Source of the DNA: Chloroflexota bacterium
Lineage (GTDB): Bacteria; Chloroflexota; Anaerolineae; UBA4142
Assembly (NCBI GenBank): GCA_016219275.1
Contig: JACRBM010000013.1
Span: 1 to 64,000, forward strand
Reading direction: 5' to 3'
Length of the DNA stretch: 64,000 nucleotides
The position numbers and the translations under genes were made by a program. Below are positions 23,215 to 31,896 of the stretch, one piece after another. The notes below the pieces were generated by a model, which saw only the letters and a program-made list of their open reading frames with translations, had not been told where the DNA came from and ran no database searches. Numbering within the stretch: the stretch's first letter is position 1; every line of letters begins with the position of its first letter.

Positions 23215-23565
23215 ATGTCTACCTTTAAGATTGACGAGAACACCCCGATTCTGATCGAGTTCAAGCCCGCGCCGGGCGTAGTGCGAACGGCGGCACCCAG
23301 TTCTCCCGGCGACCTCGTCGAGAAATCCGAAAAGGCACTGAACAACGCGATGAACACGATCTACGCGATGGCGCGGCGCATCAACGCGACCATCGGCGAA
23401 ATCAAATTGTCCGAGCGCCCCTCCAGAGTACAAGTGGATTTCGGATTGGTCCTCACCGCCGAGGCGAACGCGCTGGTTGCGCAAGCCAGCACTGAAGCGA
23501 GTTTCATCGTGAAACTAACCTGGGAAAGCCAAGAGCCGCGCAAACCATTGCCGGAGATGGATTGA
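23215..23565 (+). CDS. CU044_2847-family (trypsin-co-occurring domain) small protein
   Basis: A 116-residue protein beginning MSTFKIDENTPILIEFK, with the family pattern of an N-terminal strand, a central helix (LNNAMNTIYAMARRINA), a strand reading VQVDFGLVLTAEANALVA and a final strand ending IVKLTW. Such domains are often found beside trypsin-like or other effector proteins in conflict or signalling systems, but here no protease is adjacent. AAGGAG upstream supports ATG 23215. A longer frame reaching back into the NapH-like gene is a shadow. Confidence 0.7.
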   Translation: MSTFKIDENTPILIEFKPAPGVVRTAAPSSPGDLVEKSEKALNNAMNTIYAMARRINATIGEIKLSERPSRVQVDFGLVLTAEANALVAQASTEASFIVKLTWESQEPRKPLPEMD

Positions 23566-23584
23566 TCCACGACGGAACAAAAAT

Positions 23585-23618
23585 CCAGGTTCCCCTCCGT
23601 GGAGAAACCTGGTTTTTT
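23585..23618. terminator. Stem-loop between convergent genes
   Basis: CCAGGTT (23585-23591) pairs with AACCTGG (23606-23612), with an inner CTCC/GGAG stem, then TTTTTT. It is placed after the small protein gene and just before the end of the minus-strand kinase gene. It resembles the palindromic repeat at 42772-42804. Confidence 0.75.
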
Positions 23619-23636
23619 GCACTTGACGACTGTCCA

Positions 23637-25061
23637 CTAGCGACTGGCAACCGGCAACCACACCGTAAACGTACTCCCCTTGCCAACTTCGCTCTGCACC
23701 TCGATGCGCCCGCCGTGTACTTCCGCGATCCACTTGCAAATCGCGAGACCTAGGCCGGTGCCGCCGCCTGAGCGCGCCGAAGGATCGCGCGAGCGCGCCT
23801 TGTCCACGCGATAGAACCGATCAAAGATGCGCGACACGTCTTGCGCGGGAATGCCCACGCCGGTATCCGCAATCGCGACGCGCACCCAGTCTGAATCGCG
23901 TTCGAGCGACAATTTCACTTCGCCCCCGCTCGGCGTGTACTTGATCGCGTTATCCACCAAGTTGAGCAACAACTGCTTGAGCCGGTCTGCATCGCCCAGT
24001 ACCTGCGCCTGGTCTTCATTGCCGAGCGAGACCTTGACGCCCGATTGCGTCAATCGCGCCTGACCGTACACGTCGAGCAAGAGTGTATCGAGTTCGACGA
24101 CATCCTTGCGAACCTTGACACCCGCATCCGCTTGCGCGAGCAAAAGCAAATCCTGCACCAACCGTTGCATCCGCGCCGATTCGGACTCCATCGCGTCGAG
24201 CGCGGTCTGGCGTTCGTCCGGATCTTCCATCGCGCCGCGCTTGAGCAAATCGAGGTTGCCGCGAATCGCAGTCAGCGGCGAACGCAATTCGTGCGACACA
24301 TCCGCGACGAAACGTTGTTGCACACGAAACAATTCTTCGATGCGCGTGAGCATCTCGTTGAACGTCGCGGCGAGACGACCCAGCTCGTCGCCGGTCGCCT
24401 TGTGTTCGATGCGCTGGGTCAGGTCGCCCTTGCGCGCAATATCGCGCGCGGCTTGGGTCATGCGATCAATCGGCGCGAGCGCGCTGTACGCCAGCAATGC
24501 GCCGATGACAAACGCGAGGAGCAACGCCCCGCCGATCCCAGCGACAATTACCACGGCGAGCCGGCGCAGCGTCGCGTATGTATCTTGCAACGATTGCGCG
24601 ACCTCGATCGCGCCAATATTCTGACTGCGGACGGTCAACGGGCGCACGTACACGCGCAAGAGCGCGCCGCCGCTCGTCAACTGCACGTAGACCGACTCGC
24701 CTTCCTTGACGCGATCCAACACCGCTTGCGAAACCTGGATCACCTTGTCACCCAGGTTTTCCGACCGACTCACCACGGTGCCGTCAAAGGAGACGACTTG
24801 GACGAATACGCCGGGCGTCGCGAACACATCCGCGCCGGGCAACACAAAACGCGTGCGCAACAAACGCAAATCGCTTTGCACTTGCAACGCCGCGTCCGCC
24901 GCGGTTTGCACTTCGCCGGCGCGCCGTTCGAGCGTGCGGTCTACTTCGCCGAGCAAACTGAAGGAAAGGATCGCGTACAGCGCGCCGCTAAACGCCACGA
25001 GGATCACGGCAAGCACGAGGACGTACCAAAGCGTCAAACGCAATCGAATAGACATGCTCAA
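23637..25061 (-). CDS. Sensor histidine kinase (HAMP, HisKA, HATPase)
   Basis: A 474-residue canonical OmpR-partner kinase. It has TM1 near 10-32, an extracytoplasmic region, TM2 near 160-185, HAMP with MTQAARDIARKGDLTQRI, an H-box with the phosphoacceptor in DVSHELRSPLTAIRG, an N-box LVDNAIKYTPSGG, G1 IADTGVGIP, an F-box-like IFDRFYRVD and G2 GGGTGLGLAICK. It overlaps the upstream kinase-like gene by ATGA (25058-25061). With the OmpR-type regulator at 27045 it probably forms the active relay of this cluster. Confidence 0.92.
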   Translation of the reverse strand: MSMSIRLRLTLWYVLVLAVILVAFSGALYAILSFSLLGEVDRTLERRAGEVQTAADAALQVQSDLRLLRTRFVLPGADVFATPGVFVQVVSFDGTVVSRSENLGDKVIQVSQAVLDRVKEGESVYVQLTSGGALLRVYVRPLTVRSQNIGAIEVAQSLQDTYATLRRLAVVIVAGIGGALLLAFVIGALLAYSALAPIDRMTQAARDIARKGDLTQRIEHKATGDELGRLAATFNEMLTRIEELFRVQQRFVADVSHELRSPLTAIRGNLDLLKRGAMEDPDERQTALDAMESESARMQRLVQDLLLLAQADAGVKVRKDVVELDTLLLDVYGQARLTQSGVKVSLGNEDQAQVLGDADRLKQLLLNLVDNAIKYTPSGGEVKLSLERDSDWVRVAIADTGVGIPAQDVSRIFDRFYRVDKARSRDPSARSGGGTGLGLAICKWIAEVHGGRIEVQSEVGKGSTFTVWLPVASR

Positions 25062-26869
25062 TCAGATAACCACACGCGGCGCGCGTTCGCGGATTTCGCC
25101 GGCGGCTCGACGCGCAAAGGCAAGCGCACCGTAAAGACCGACCCGTGCCCTAACTCGCTCGCGACCTCTAACGCGCCGCCCATCATCGCGCAATAACGTT
25201 GGCTCAACGCGAGACTCAAACCGGTCGTGCCCGGTTCGCGCGCCGCCGTTGTATCCGCTTGCGCGAATGGCTCGAACAATTGGCGCAGATGTGCGGGCGC
25301 GATGCCGACCCCGGTGTCGCTCACACAAATCGTCACCCACTCCATATCGTTCATGGCTTCGTGTGACAGTTGAACGCAGATACTACCATGGCGCGTAAAC
25401 TTGCACGCGTTTTCCACGAGCGTGAACAAGACCTGCTGAATCTTGTCCCTGTCGGAATTCATGCCCATCACGCCGTCGGTGCGTAGTTCGAGCGTGTTGC
25501 CTTTCTCCTCCGCCAACGGCTGACTCGTCGCGACCACTTCGCGCACCAGACTCGCCAGGTCGAAAATCCTGGGTGTCAGCGGCATCGCGCCCATTTCGAT
25601 TTTGGTCAATTCGAGCAGATTGTTGACGAGCAACAGCAGTTGCCGGCTCGCCGAGTTGATTTTGTCGAGATAGCCGACGAAACTCGTCAGATCGCGCGCG
25701 CGCGCTTCATTCAGCAAGGTCCGACTATACCCGGTAATCATCGCGAGCGGGGTCCGAAGTTCATAGCCCGCCGTGGCGAGAAACGCGCTCTTGGCGCGAC
25801 CGGCGGCTTCGGCTTGCTCTTTGGCGTGCTCCAATTCTTGTTTGACCGTTTTGTAATCGGTGATGTTACGCAGAATCGCGACGTGACCATTGAGGCGGCG
25901 TTGATGATCGAACAAGGGCGTAATCCGCATATCGTACGCGCGCGCTTGTTCGCCAGCGGCGATCACAATTTCAGTCGAGAACGAACCGGGGCGACGCGTC
26001 GCGTCGATCAAGCCGCCCCAGGTCGGCAACACGCGCTCCGCCAAATGCCCGACGATTTGCCGCGGCGATAGACCCAGGATGTCTTGCACGGCGGGGTTGA
26101 TATCCACGATGCGCGCGTGCGCGTCTACGACGATCAACCCATCGCTCATATTTTCGATCGCGAGATCGCGCGCGACCGGGACAATTTCGAGCAGGCGCAA
26201 TCGAAAGAACGCCCAACCAAACGCGACGCCGCTGACGCCGAACGCGATGGGCGTCAAGTCCAACAACGGAAACGGGCTGAGTCGAAAAACCGAAATGATG
26301 TTGCTGATCCACGGCACGAACGCGGCGACGAGCACCGTCCACGCTTGCGATTGAAAAAAGGGCGGCAGGCGAATGATCGCCCAGATAAGCAGGAGCGTTC
26401 CCGCCAAGACCAGCGCGTACGAATAAAGCGTATGCACCCACGCCCATACGCCGAACGTGGCTTCGACCATCGGTTGATCGTTGACCATCACTAAACGCGT
26501 GCTCGTGTAAATCAAACCATGCGCTTCGTTCGTCCACGCGAGTGCGACCGTGACGAGCGGCTCTAATCCCAAGAGCACGATCACGCGACGCGTGAGCCAA
26601 CGCGCCTGCCCGGTGTACTCGGCGCTGAGAATCAACCACAAGAGCGGAACTGCCGCGATGCCGATGAACACAAATTTTGCCCACAGCATCTTGGTTGCCA
26701 AGTCCGGACTCGCCAAGCCGAGACTGACCCCCAGCGACCACTGCGCGGTGGCAAGCATCAACAACGCGAACGTCCCCGCGCCGAGCGCGGGACGCCGCGA
26801 CCATCCAAACACGGCGAGCAAGACGGACACGATCACGGCAGAATTGATGAGGGCAAAGACCAGGGTCAT
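25058..26869 (-). CDS. 7TM-PAS histidine-kinase-like protein with Tyr at the phosphoacceptor position
   Basis: About 603 residues. An N-terminal seven-helix membrane sensor (7TM-HK type, about 1-220) is followed by a PAS domain (NMSDGLIVVDAHARIVDINPA), a short coiled coil, a HisKA-like region and a HATPase domain. The H-box reads ATAGYELRTPLAM, so the phosphoacceptor His is Tyr (residue 369, codon at 25763-25765). The ATPase keeps an N-box (VENACKFTRHG) and DTGVGI, but the glycine loop is altered to TTGLSLA. ATG 26869 is chosen because the preceding in-frame codons from GTG 26953 do not look like membrane protein. It may regulate the neighbouring kinase rather than phosphorylate. Confidence 0.8.
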   Translation of the reverse strand: MTLVFALINSAVIVSVLLAVFGWSRRPALGAGTFALLMLATAQWSLGVSLGLASPDLATKMLWAKFVFIGIAAVPLLWLILSAEYTGQARWLTRRVIVLLGLEPLVTVALAWTNEAHGLIYTSTRLVMVNDQPMVEATFGVWAWVHTLYSYALVLAGTLLLIWAIIRLPPFFQSQAWTVLVAAFVPWISNIISVFRLSPFPLLDLTPIAFGVSGVAFGWAFFRLRLLEIVPVARDLAIENMSDGLIVVDAHARIVDINPAVQDILGLSPRQIVGHLAERVLPTWGGLIDATRRPGSFSTEIVIAAGEQARAYDMRITPLFDHQRRLNGHVAILRNITDYKTVKQELEHAKEQAEAAGRAKSAFLATAGYELRTPLAMITGYSRTLLNEARARDLTSFVGYLDKINSASRQLLLLVNNLLELTKIEMGAMPLTPRIFDLASLVREVVATSQPLAEEKGNTLELRTDGVMGMNSDRDKIQQVLFTLVENACKFTRHGSICVQLSHEAMNDMEWVTICVSDTGVGIAPAHLRQLFEPFAQADTTAAREPGTTGLSLALSQRYCAMMGGALEVASELGHGSVFTVRLPLRVEPPAKSANARRVWLSD

Positions 26870-27044
26870 GGTGACAACTCGCTCGATGATGATTCGGACT
26901 GTGGTGCCCTTCGGCGGCGCGTCCGCGCGGGTGGGCAGACTACCCGCCTCCACATTAGCGCAGATTCCTCATGCGCGTATAGCAGACCTGACAGGTCTAG
27001 CGCGGAACGCACACCGTAAACCAAAATGGAAATCGCGCTAGTGG

Positions 27045-27719
27045 TTATTCCTCGCGCATCGCGTAGCCGACGCCGCGCACGGTTTGCAACAGACGCGGCT
27101 CGTTGCCGGCTTCGAGTTTTGTTCTTAGGTAACGAATGTACACTTCGAGAATGTTCGACTCGCCGCCGAAATCGTACCCCCACACGCGGTCGTAGATGAT
27201 TTCGCGCGTGATGACCTGGCGCGGATGCCGCATGAAAAAGTGCAACAGGTCGAACTCTTTCGTCGTCAAGTCCACCTTGCGCGAGCTGCGCGTCACTTCA
27301 CGCGTGCTGACGTTGAGCGTGAGATCGGCGAAATGCAAAACTGTTTCGTCCGTCGCGCGCACGCGGCGAAGCAACGCGCGCACGCGCGCGAGCAATTCTT
27401 CGAACGCGAACGGCTTGACCAGATAATCGTCCGCGCCGGTGCTCAACCCTTTCACGCGATCCGCGACTGAGTCCTTGGCGGTAAGCATCAAGATCGGCAC
27501 CGCGCCACCGGCGCGCAAACGCCGGCACACCTCCAAGCCGTCCAGCCCTGGCAACATCCAATCGAGCACGACGAGATCAGGCGGATTGTCGCGCGCGGCT
27601 TTGAGACCGGCTTCGCCGTCGGCGCACACCTCGACGCGAAATCCTTCGTACGTCAAACCGCGGCGAAGCAAGTCGCCGATTTTTTGTTCGTCTTCGATGA
27701 CCAGAATTCGTTCAGACAT
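27045..27719 (-). CDS. OmpR/PhoB-family response regulator
   Basis: A 224-residue regulator. The receiver has VIEDEQ, phospho-Asp in VVLDWMLPG, a Thr in LMLTAKDS and Lys in DYLVKPF. The C-terminal winged helix has [16 protein letters not shown] and the recognition region [13 protein letters not shown]. It is upstream of the two kinase-type genes on the same strand, with a gap of about 175 bases before them, and likely heads a three-gene operon. Confidence 0.93.
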   Translation of the reverse strand: MSERILVIEDEQKIGDLLRRGLTYEGFRVEVCADGEAGLKAARDNPPDLVVLDWMLPGLDGLEVCRRLRAGGAVPILMLTAKDSVADRVKGLSTGADDYLVKPFAFEELLARVRALLRRVRATDETVLHFADLTLNVSTREVTRSSRKVDLTTKEFDLLHFFMRHPRQVITREIIYDRVWGYDFGGESNILEVYIRYLRTKLEAGNEPRLLQTVRGVGYAMREE

Positions 27720-27728
27720 AGTGGGAAC

Positions 27729-28541
27729 CTAATGCCATACGAATTTCCAGGTCGCGCTGGGCGGCGATAGTGCGAGATCGCCCGGTTCGCGCTTGACCTG
27801 GACAAACCATTGAAAGGTATCTTCTTTGGCTTTATGATAAAGCTCAAATCCACCGCCATCATACACGCGCTTCAACGGTAGGAAATTGTCGCGCGTTTTT
27901 CCGGCATACGTTTGCGACATCCCAGTTTTGTCCACAAACGAAATGACGACGACGTACCAATCATTCGGACCCAGCTTGCACAGTTCGCAATTCCAACGAA
28001 ACGTAATCGCCGCGTTGGCTTGCCCTTCGCCGCTGTACACGTTGCCGTTGGGCGGGGCAGTGATTGTCGGCGCGGGCATGAGCGGCGTCGGCGTCACCGT
28101 TGGCGCGGGAGTCGGCACGATGATTGGGCGCGTGGTCGTACGCGTCGCGGTCGCGCTCACCGGCGTGCCGGCGAACGGCGGCGGATCGCTGGGTTTCGGC
28201 GTGAAGAAGAAAGTTGCCGTAGGAATGGGCGACGGCGTACTCGACGGAAAAAACAACGGCGCGAGCGTCGCGGTTGGTGCGCGCGCGATCGGCGATTCCG
28301 GAGTCGGTGCGGCAAGCATACCGACGAGCGCGGTCAAGGTCAAGATGACGACCGCCGCCGCGATCATCAACAAGGCGCGCACCGTTTGATCGCCCGCGCG
28401 CTCTTGCTCCAACGAAAACAACGTCGTGCGGGACAAGCGCCGCGCGTCCACCAACAACTTGACGCCGACGATGACGCCGATCAGGCACAACAGAAAAATC
28501 CAAAGCCCATAAGTTCGAACAAAGATGACGAACGCAGCCAA
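27729..28541 (-). CDS. Membrane-anchored protein with Pro/Thr-rich linker and unknown C-terminal domain
   Basis: A 270-residue protein with two membrane helices near residues 10-28 and 58-75. A long Pro/Thr/Ala linker (about 78-158) leads to an extracytoplasmic domain of about 110 residues. That domain has aromatic-rich strands (ITFRWN, WYVVVISFVD, FQWFVQVKR, ATWKFVW) and a CELC pair. This resembles Ig/fibronectin-like folds often seen in exported Chloroflexi proteins, but no family is recognised. The start is TTG 28541 with a GGAG box upstream. The gene ends nine bases before the regulator gene start. Confidence 0.65.
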   Translation of the reverse strand: MAAFVIFVRTYGLWIFLLCLIGVIVGVKLLVDARRLSRTTLFSLEQERAGDQTVRALLMIAAAVVILTLTALVGMLAAPTPESPIARAPTATLAPLFFPSSTPSPIPTATFFFTPKPSDPPPFAGTPVSATATRTTTRPIIVPTPAPTVTPTPLMPAPTITAPPNGNVYSGEGQANAAITFRWNCELCKLGPNDWYVVVISFVDKTGMSQTYAGKTRDNFLPLKRVYDGGGFELYHKAKEDTFQWFVQVKREPGDLALSPPSATWKFVWH

Positions 28542-28556
28542 CGAAGCAACTCCGAA

Positions 28557-28880
28557 CTATTTCCGCTTTTTCTCCGACTTGGCTTGGCACAGTACGCACA
28601 GCGTCGCATGGGGCATCGCCTCAAGTCGTTCCGGCGCGATGGGATTGCCGCACGAATCGCAAACGCCGTACTTGCCCGCCGCGAGACGCGCGAGCGCCAC
28701 ATCAATTTGCGCGAGGCGTTGCTTTTGATCGTTCTTGAGCCACAACGATTGCACTTTGGCTTGTGTCATCGCCGCCATATCGGCTTCGTCACCTTTGCCT
28801 GGCTCGGGCGCTGGAATCGGACGCGCCAATAATTGGGTGCGTTCTTCTTCCAATTGTTTTCGCACGGCATCAATATCCAC
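28557..28880 (-). CDS. TraR/DksA-family zinc finger protein
   Basis: About 107 residues: an N-terminal helical hairpin (VRKQLEEERTQLL... RLAQIDVALARL) followed by the zinc finger CDSCGNPI...CVLC with the DksA-family GKYGVC and PERLEAMPHATLC context. GTG at 28880 or 28886 is likely. A longer frame reaching 28991 passes through the terminator of the upstream gene and is rejected. DksA-like proteins bind the RNA polymerase secondary channel, although many short members have no tested role. Confidence 0.8.
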   Translation of the reverse strand: MDIDAVRKQLEEERTQLLARPIPAPEPGKGDEADMAAMTQAKVQSLWLKNDQKQRLAQIDVALARLAAGKYGVCDSCGNPIAPERLEAMPHATLCVLCQAKSEKKRK

Positions 28881-28939
28881 AAACACTTCGCTCGGGCGCA
28901 AGACAAATCCAGAATTCGTCCTACCGCCAACTAGAAAAC

Positions 28940-28988
28940 GAGCGGAGCAAGGTCGCGCGAAAACGACCGCGCGACAATGGCTCCGCTC
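28940..28988 (-). terminator. Intrinsic terminator of the ATP-grasp ligase gene
   Basis: An outer stem GAGCGGAGC (28940-28948) / GCTCCGCTC (28980-28988) and an inner stem GTCGCGCG/CGCGCGAC. On the minus strand it is followed by GTTTTCTAG. It starts 16 bases after the ligase stop. Confidence 0.8.
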
Positions 28989-29004
28989 CACAGCCGGTTA
29001 CACG

Positions 29005-30060
29005 TTAGCTCAATCCGTAGCGCTGCGCCGCCGCTTCGAGGATGCCGTTGATGAGCGCGATATAACTCACGCCGTCGGCTTCGGCTTGCATGACGATATC
29101 GCTGATCCCCTCCTGCAAACCGGCGAGCGGATTGATTTCGAGGATGTACGGAACGTTCGTTGCGCGATGAATCCGAAAATCCACGCGCGCAAAGTCAAAA
29201 CATTCGAGCGCGGCGAACGCGCCCATCGCGAGATTTTGCATCTTGGCGCGCATCGTTTTCGAAATGGGCGCGGGGCACAGGTACGTCGGCACCTCGTACA
29301 ACTTGCCTTTGATGACCGACGTGTACAACCCGGCTTCCTCCGGCGGACACGGCGACAAGTCCACTTCGAGCGGTGGAAAGACGCGCAAGGTGTTCGATGT
29401 CCACTTGCCTTTGCGCGGCGTCAACTCGTCACACGCGAAATTACCGAGCATGCCCAACGTAAACTCGCGTCCTTCGATGAATTCTTCGACGAGCGCCGGT
29501 TGCGCGTACGCGGTGATGACGTACCGGATTTGCTCGCGCAGTTCGCGCGCGTTACGCACGACCGATTGCGCGCGCACGCCGATGCCCGACCCTTCGCGGC
29601 TGGGTTTCACGAACAAGGGAAACGTGAGCCGCTTGTCCAGCGGCTCGTCGCCGGTGACGAATGTTTGAAACGCCGGCGTCGGCAAGCCATGATACGCGAG
29701 GATGCGTTTGGTCATCGGCTTGTCGAGCGCAAGCGCCAGCGTCATCACGCCAGAGCCGGTGTACGGCATCCGCATCGCGTCGAGCAACGCCGGTACCTGG
29801 GCTTCGCGCGAGCCGCCGAAAAATCCCTCACACGTATTGAAGGCGATGTCCACGTTGCGTCGCTCGAGTTTCTGCGGCAACGTGACATCGCCCTCCATCG
29901 GAATGACCTCATGCCCACCCGCGCGCAACGCGCGCTCGATGCCGGCAACGGTGCGCTCGCTATCGAGTTCGTTCCACTTGTCCCAGGGTTCATCGTTCGA
30001 CTCGACGTGCGGCGCGTTTTGTTTGAGATTGTACAGCAAAGCAACGGTTAGTTTCTTCAT
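29005..30060 (-). CDS. D-alanine-D-alanine ligase-like ATP-grasp enzyme
   Basis: A 351-residue ATP-grasp protein. It shows the Ddl-type NTCEGFFGGSREAQVPALLDAMRMPYTGS segment in outline, LDKPMTKRILAYHGLPTP before the ATP-grasp, PLFVKPSREGSGIGV (phosphate loop), VEEFIEGREFTLGMLG and the metal-binding RVDFRIH...LEINPLAG end. The family joins amino acids via acyl phosphates. It lies downstream of a lysine 2,3-aminomutase gene rather than in a cell-wall cluster, so a non-peptidoglycan substrate is possible. No second ddl is visible in this window for comparison. Confidence 0.85.
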   Translation of the reverse strand: MKKLTVALLYNLKQNAPHVESNDEPWDKWNELDSERTVAGIERALRAGGHEVIPMEGDVTLPQKLERRNVDIAFNTCEGFFGGSREAQVPALLDAMRMPYTGSGVMTLALALDKPMTKRILAYHGLPTPAFQTFVTGDEPLDKRLTFPLFVKPSREGSGIGVRAQSVVRNARELREQIRYVITAYAQPALVEEFIEGREFTLGMLGNFACDELTPRKGKWTSNTLRVFPPLEVDLSPCPPEEAGLYTSVIKGKLYEVPTYLCPAPISKTMRAKMQNLAMGAFAALECFDFARVDFRIHRATNVPYILEINPLAGLQEGISDIVMQAEADGVSYIALINGILEAAAQRYGLS

Positions 30061-30071
30061 GGGTCTCTGTG

Positions 30072-30200
30072 ATGAAAACTGGAAGTTGGATGTTGGACGT
30101 TAGATGTTGGATGTTAGATGTTGGACATTCGATATTGGAGGTTTTGATCCCTAGTTTCAATCTCCAACTTCCAACCTCCAACCTCCAATTTCTAATTTCT
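30072..30200. repeat. Array of degenerate 7-base repeats arranged as an inverted repeat
   Basis: Left units: GGAAGTT, GGATGTT, GGACGTT, AGATGTT, GGATGTT, AGATGTT, GGACATT, CGATATT, GGAGGTT. Right units are complementary: AATCTCC, AACTTCC, AACCTCC, AACCTCC, AATTTCT, AATTTCT. It fills the whole gap between the ligase and kamA genes and would form a long, imperfect hairpin. Confidence 0.85.
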
Positions 30201-31716
30201 ACCTTGCCTTACCGTTGCTGTTCCCGTTGCCATTCGCCCGCGGTTTGCGCGGCATGGTCGCTTCGAGCGCCATCAGCGGAAGCAACTCGCTGACGGGCTG
30301 AACCGATTTAACCGGCAGTGGGATCGTGGTCTTACGACGAACCTTTTTCTCCGTGTCCATTTTCTTGACGCGGCGCTGTTTACGCCGCAAGCCGTCCGGT
30401 TCCAACACCACCGCGTCGCCGGCGAGCAATTTCGCCACGCCTTCCTTCGGCGCGGCGCGACGGCAGTACTCACAATTGTCCGCCGAGTGATGTTCGTAAC
30501 GATCGGGTTCGCTGTACGTCGCGATCACGCCTTCAAAGTTGCGGACGATGATTTTGCGATCACTCTGCGAGATCAAGTAGTTAGGCATGATCGGAACTTT
30601 GCCGCCGCCGCCCGGCGCATCCACGCAGAACGTTGGAATGGCAAACCCGGTCGTATGTCCCCGCAACGCTTCGATGATCCCAAGTCCCACACTGACCGGT
30701 GTGCGAAAATGTCCGATACCCTGCGACAGGTCGCATTGATACAGGTAGTACGGGCGAATACGATTCTTGACCAAGTCTTGCACCAACGCCTTCATCGTGC
30801 TGGCGCAATCGTTGATCCCTGCCATCAACACGGTTTGCGCGCCGAGCGGAATGCCGGCATCCGCCAGTTTGCCTACCGCTTCGCACACGTCGGGCGTCAA
30901 CTCTTTCGGATGGTTGATGTGAATGTTCATCCACAAGGGATGATACCGACGCAGAGTTGCCACCATCTTGTCGGTGACGCGTTGCGGCAAGAAAATCGGC
31001 ACGCGCGTCCCGATTCGCAGAATCTCAACTGACTTGACCGCGCGAAAGCGACCCAGGGTATAGTCCAACAAATCGTCGGAGAGGAACAAGCCGTCTCCGC
31101 CGGAGATGAGGACATCGCGCACTTCGGGGTGCGCTTCGAAATACTGCGCAATCGCTTCGATGCGCGTCTTGTGCGCGGGCATCACGCCGGTGCCGACCAT
31201 ACGGCGGCGCGTGCAATGGCGACAATACGCAACGCATTGATCGGTAATTTCAACCAAGACGCGATCGGGATAGCGATGCACGAGACCGGGCACGGGCATG
31301 TGCGCGTCTTCGCCAAGCGGGTCCTCGAGATCGGGATCATCGAGCGCAAATTCCGCCATCGTCGGGATGACTTGGCGACGAATCGGACACATGGGATCGC
31401 GCGGATCCATCAACGCCGCGAAATGCGGCGTGATTGCCACCCGCAACTCGGGCTTGAGCCGCACCGCCTGCTCTTCATCGGGCGTAAGGCGGACGAGTTG
31501 CTGGAGTTGCTCTAGCGTGGTGATGCGATTTTGCATTTGCCAACGCCAGTCGTTCCACTGTTCTGCCGTGACATTTGCCCACAGAGGACTGCGGGCACGA
31601 ATGCTCTCGACCGCTGAAGGTTCGGCTAGTTCGAATAATGCCAGCGGTGAGAGCACACTACTTGGGGGCTTACCGGGTGGCTCCTTTTCGCTGTATTCAG
31701 TTGTTGATTGTTCCAT
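30199..31716 (-). CDS. kamA: L-lysine 2,3-aminomutase
   Basis: A 505-residue radical SAM/PLP enzyme. The radical SAM motif is CVAYCRHC (CX3CX2C), with the SAM-binding SGGDGLF and the characteristic HINHPKELTP and QTVLMAGIND segments. The C-terminal GGGGKVPIMPNY PLP region and a late CEYC follow. The start is ATG 31716; upstream codons lack support. An unusual Lys/Arg-rich tail of about 70 residues follows the conserved core. KamA converts lysine to beta-lysine for fermentation, osmolyte or tRNA/EF-P-like uses. Here a neighbouring ATP-grasp ligase suggests beta-lysine conjugation (inference). Confidence 0.92.
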   Translation of the reverse strand: MEQSTTEYSEKEPPGKPPSSVLSPLALFELAEPSAVESIRARSPLWANVTAEQWNDWRWQMQNRITTLEQLQQLVRLTPDEEQAVRLKPELRVAITPHFAALMDPRDPMCPIRRQVIPTMAEFALDDPDLEDPLGEDAHMPVPGLVHRYPDRVLVEITDQCVAYCRHCTRRRMVGTGVMPAHKTRIEAIAQYFEAHPEVRDVLISGGDGLFLSDDLLDYTLGRFRAVKSVEILRIGTRVPIFLPQRVTDKMVATLRRYHPLWMNIHINHPKELTPDVCEAVGKLADAGIPLGAQTVLMAGINDCASTMKALVQDLVKNRIRPYYLYQCDLSQGIGHFRTPVSVGLGIIEALRGHTTGFAIPTFCVDAPGGGGKVPIMPNYLISQSDRKIIVRNFEGVIATYSEPDRYEHHSADNCEYCRRAAPKEGVAKLLAGDAVVLEPDGLRRKQRRVKKMDTEKKVRRKTTIPLPVKSVQPVSELLPLMALEATMPRKPRANGNGNSNGKAR

Positions 31717-31896
31717 TTTGAATAGGTACCTTCCTTGTGAGTTGAATTTGCGCCAGTCCTGGGCGCGGGTTGGAAATGCCGGTTGAAAATGTGTACGGCT
31801 TGAACCTCGTGGTTCGCTTCCCCCTGCGCGGTCACTCGTACGCGTCATTGCGCCAACCTCGACCGCGGGTGATCACACTCCTTTCAGAGAGGCAAA

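Noticed and set aside
24045-25196. 383-residue + strand frame opposite the kinase gene
   Set aside because: Arg/His/Gln-rich with no domain; the minus strand carries all the histidine kinase boxes.
30072-30200. Possible CRISPR array
   Set aside because: The units are only 7 bases, degenerate and without spacers; no cas gene is present.
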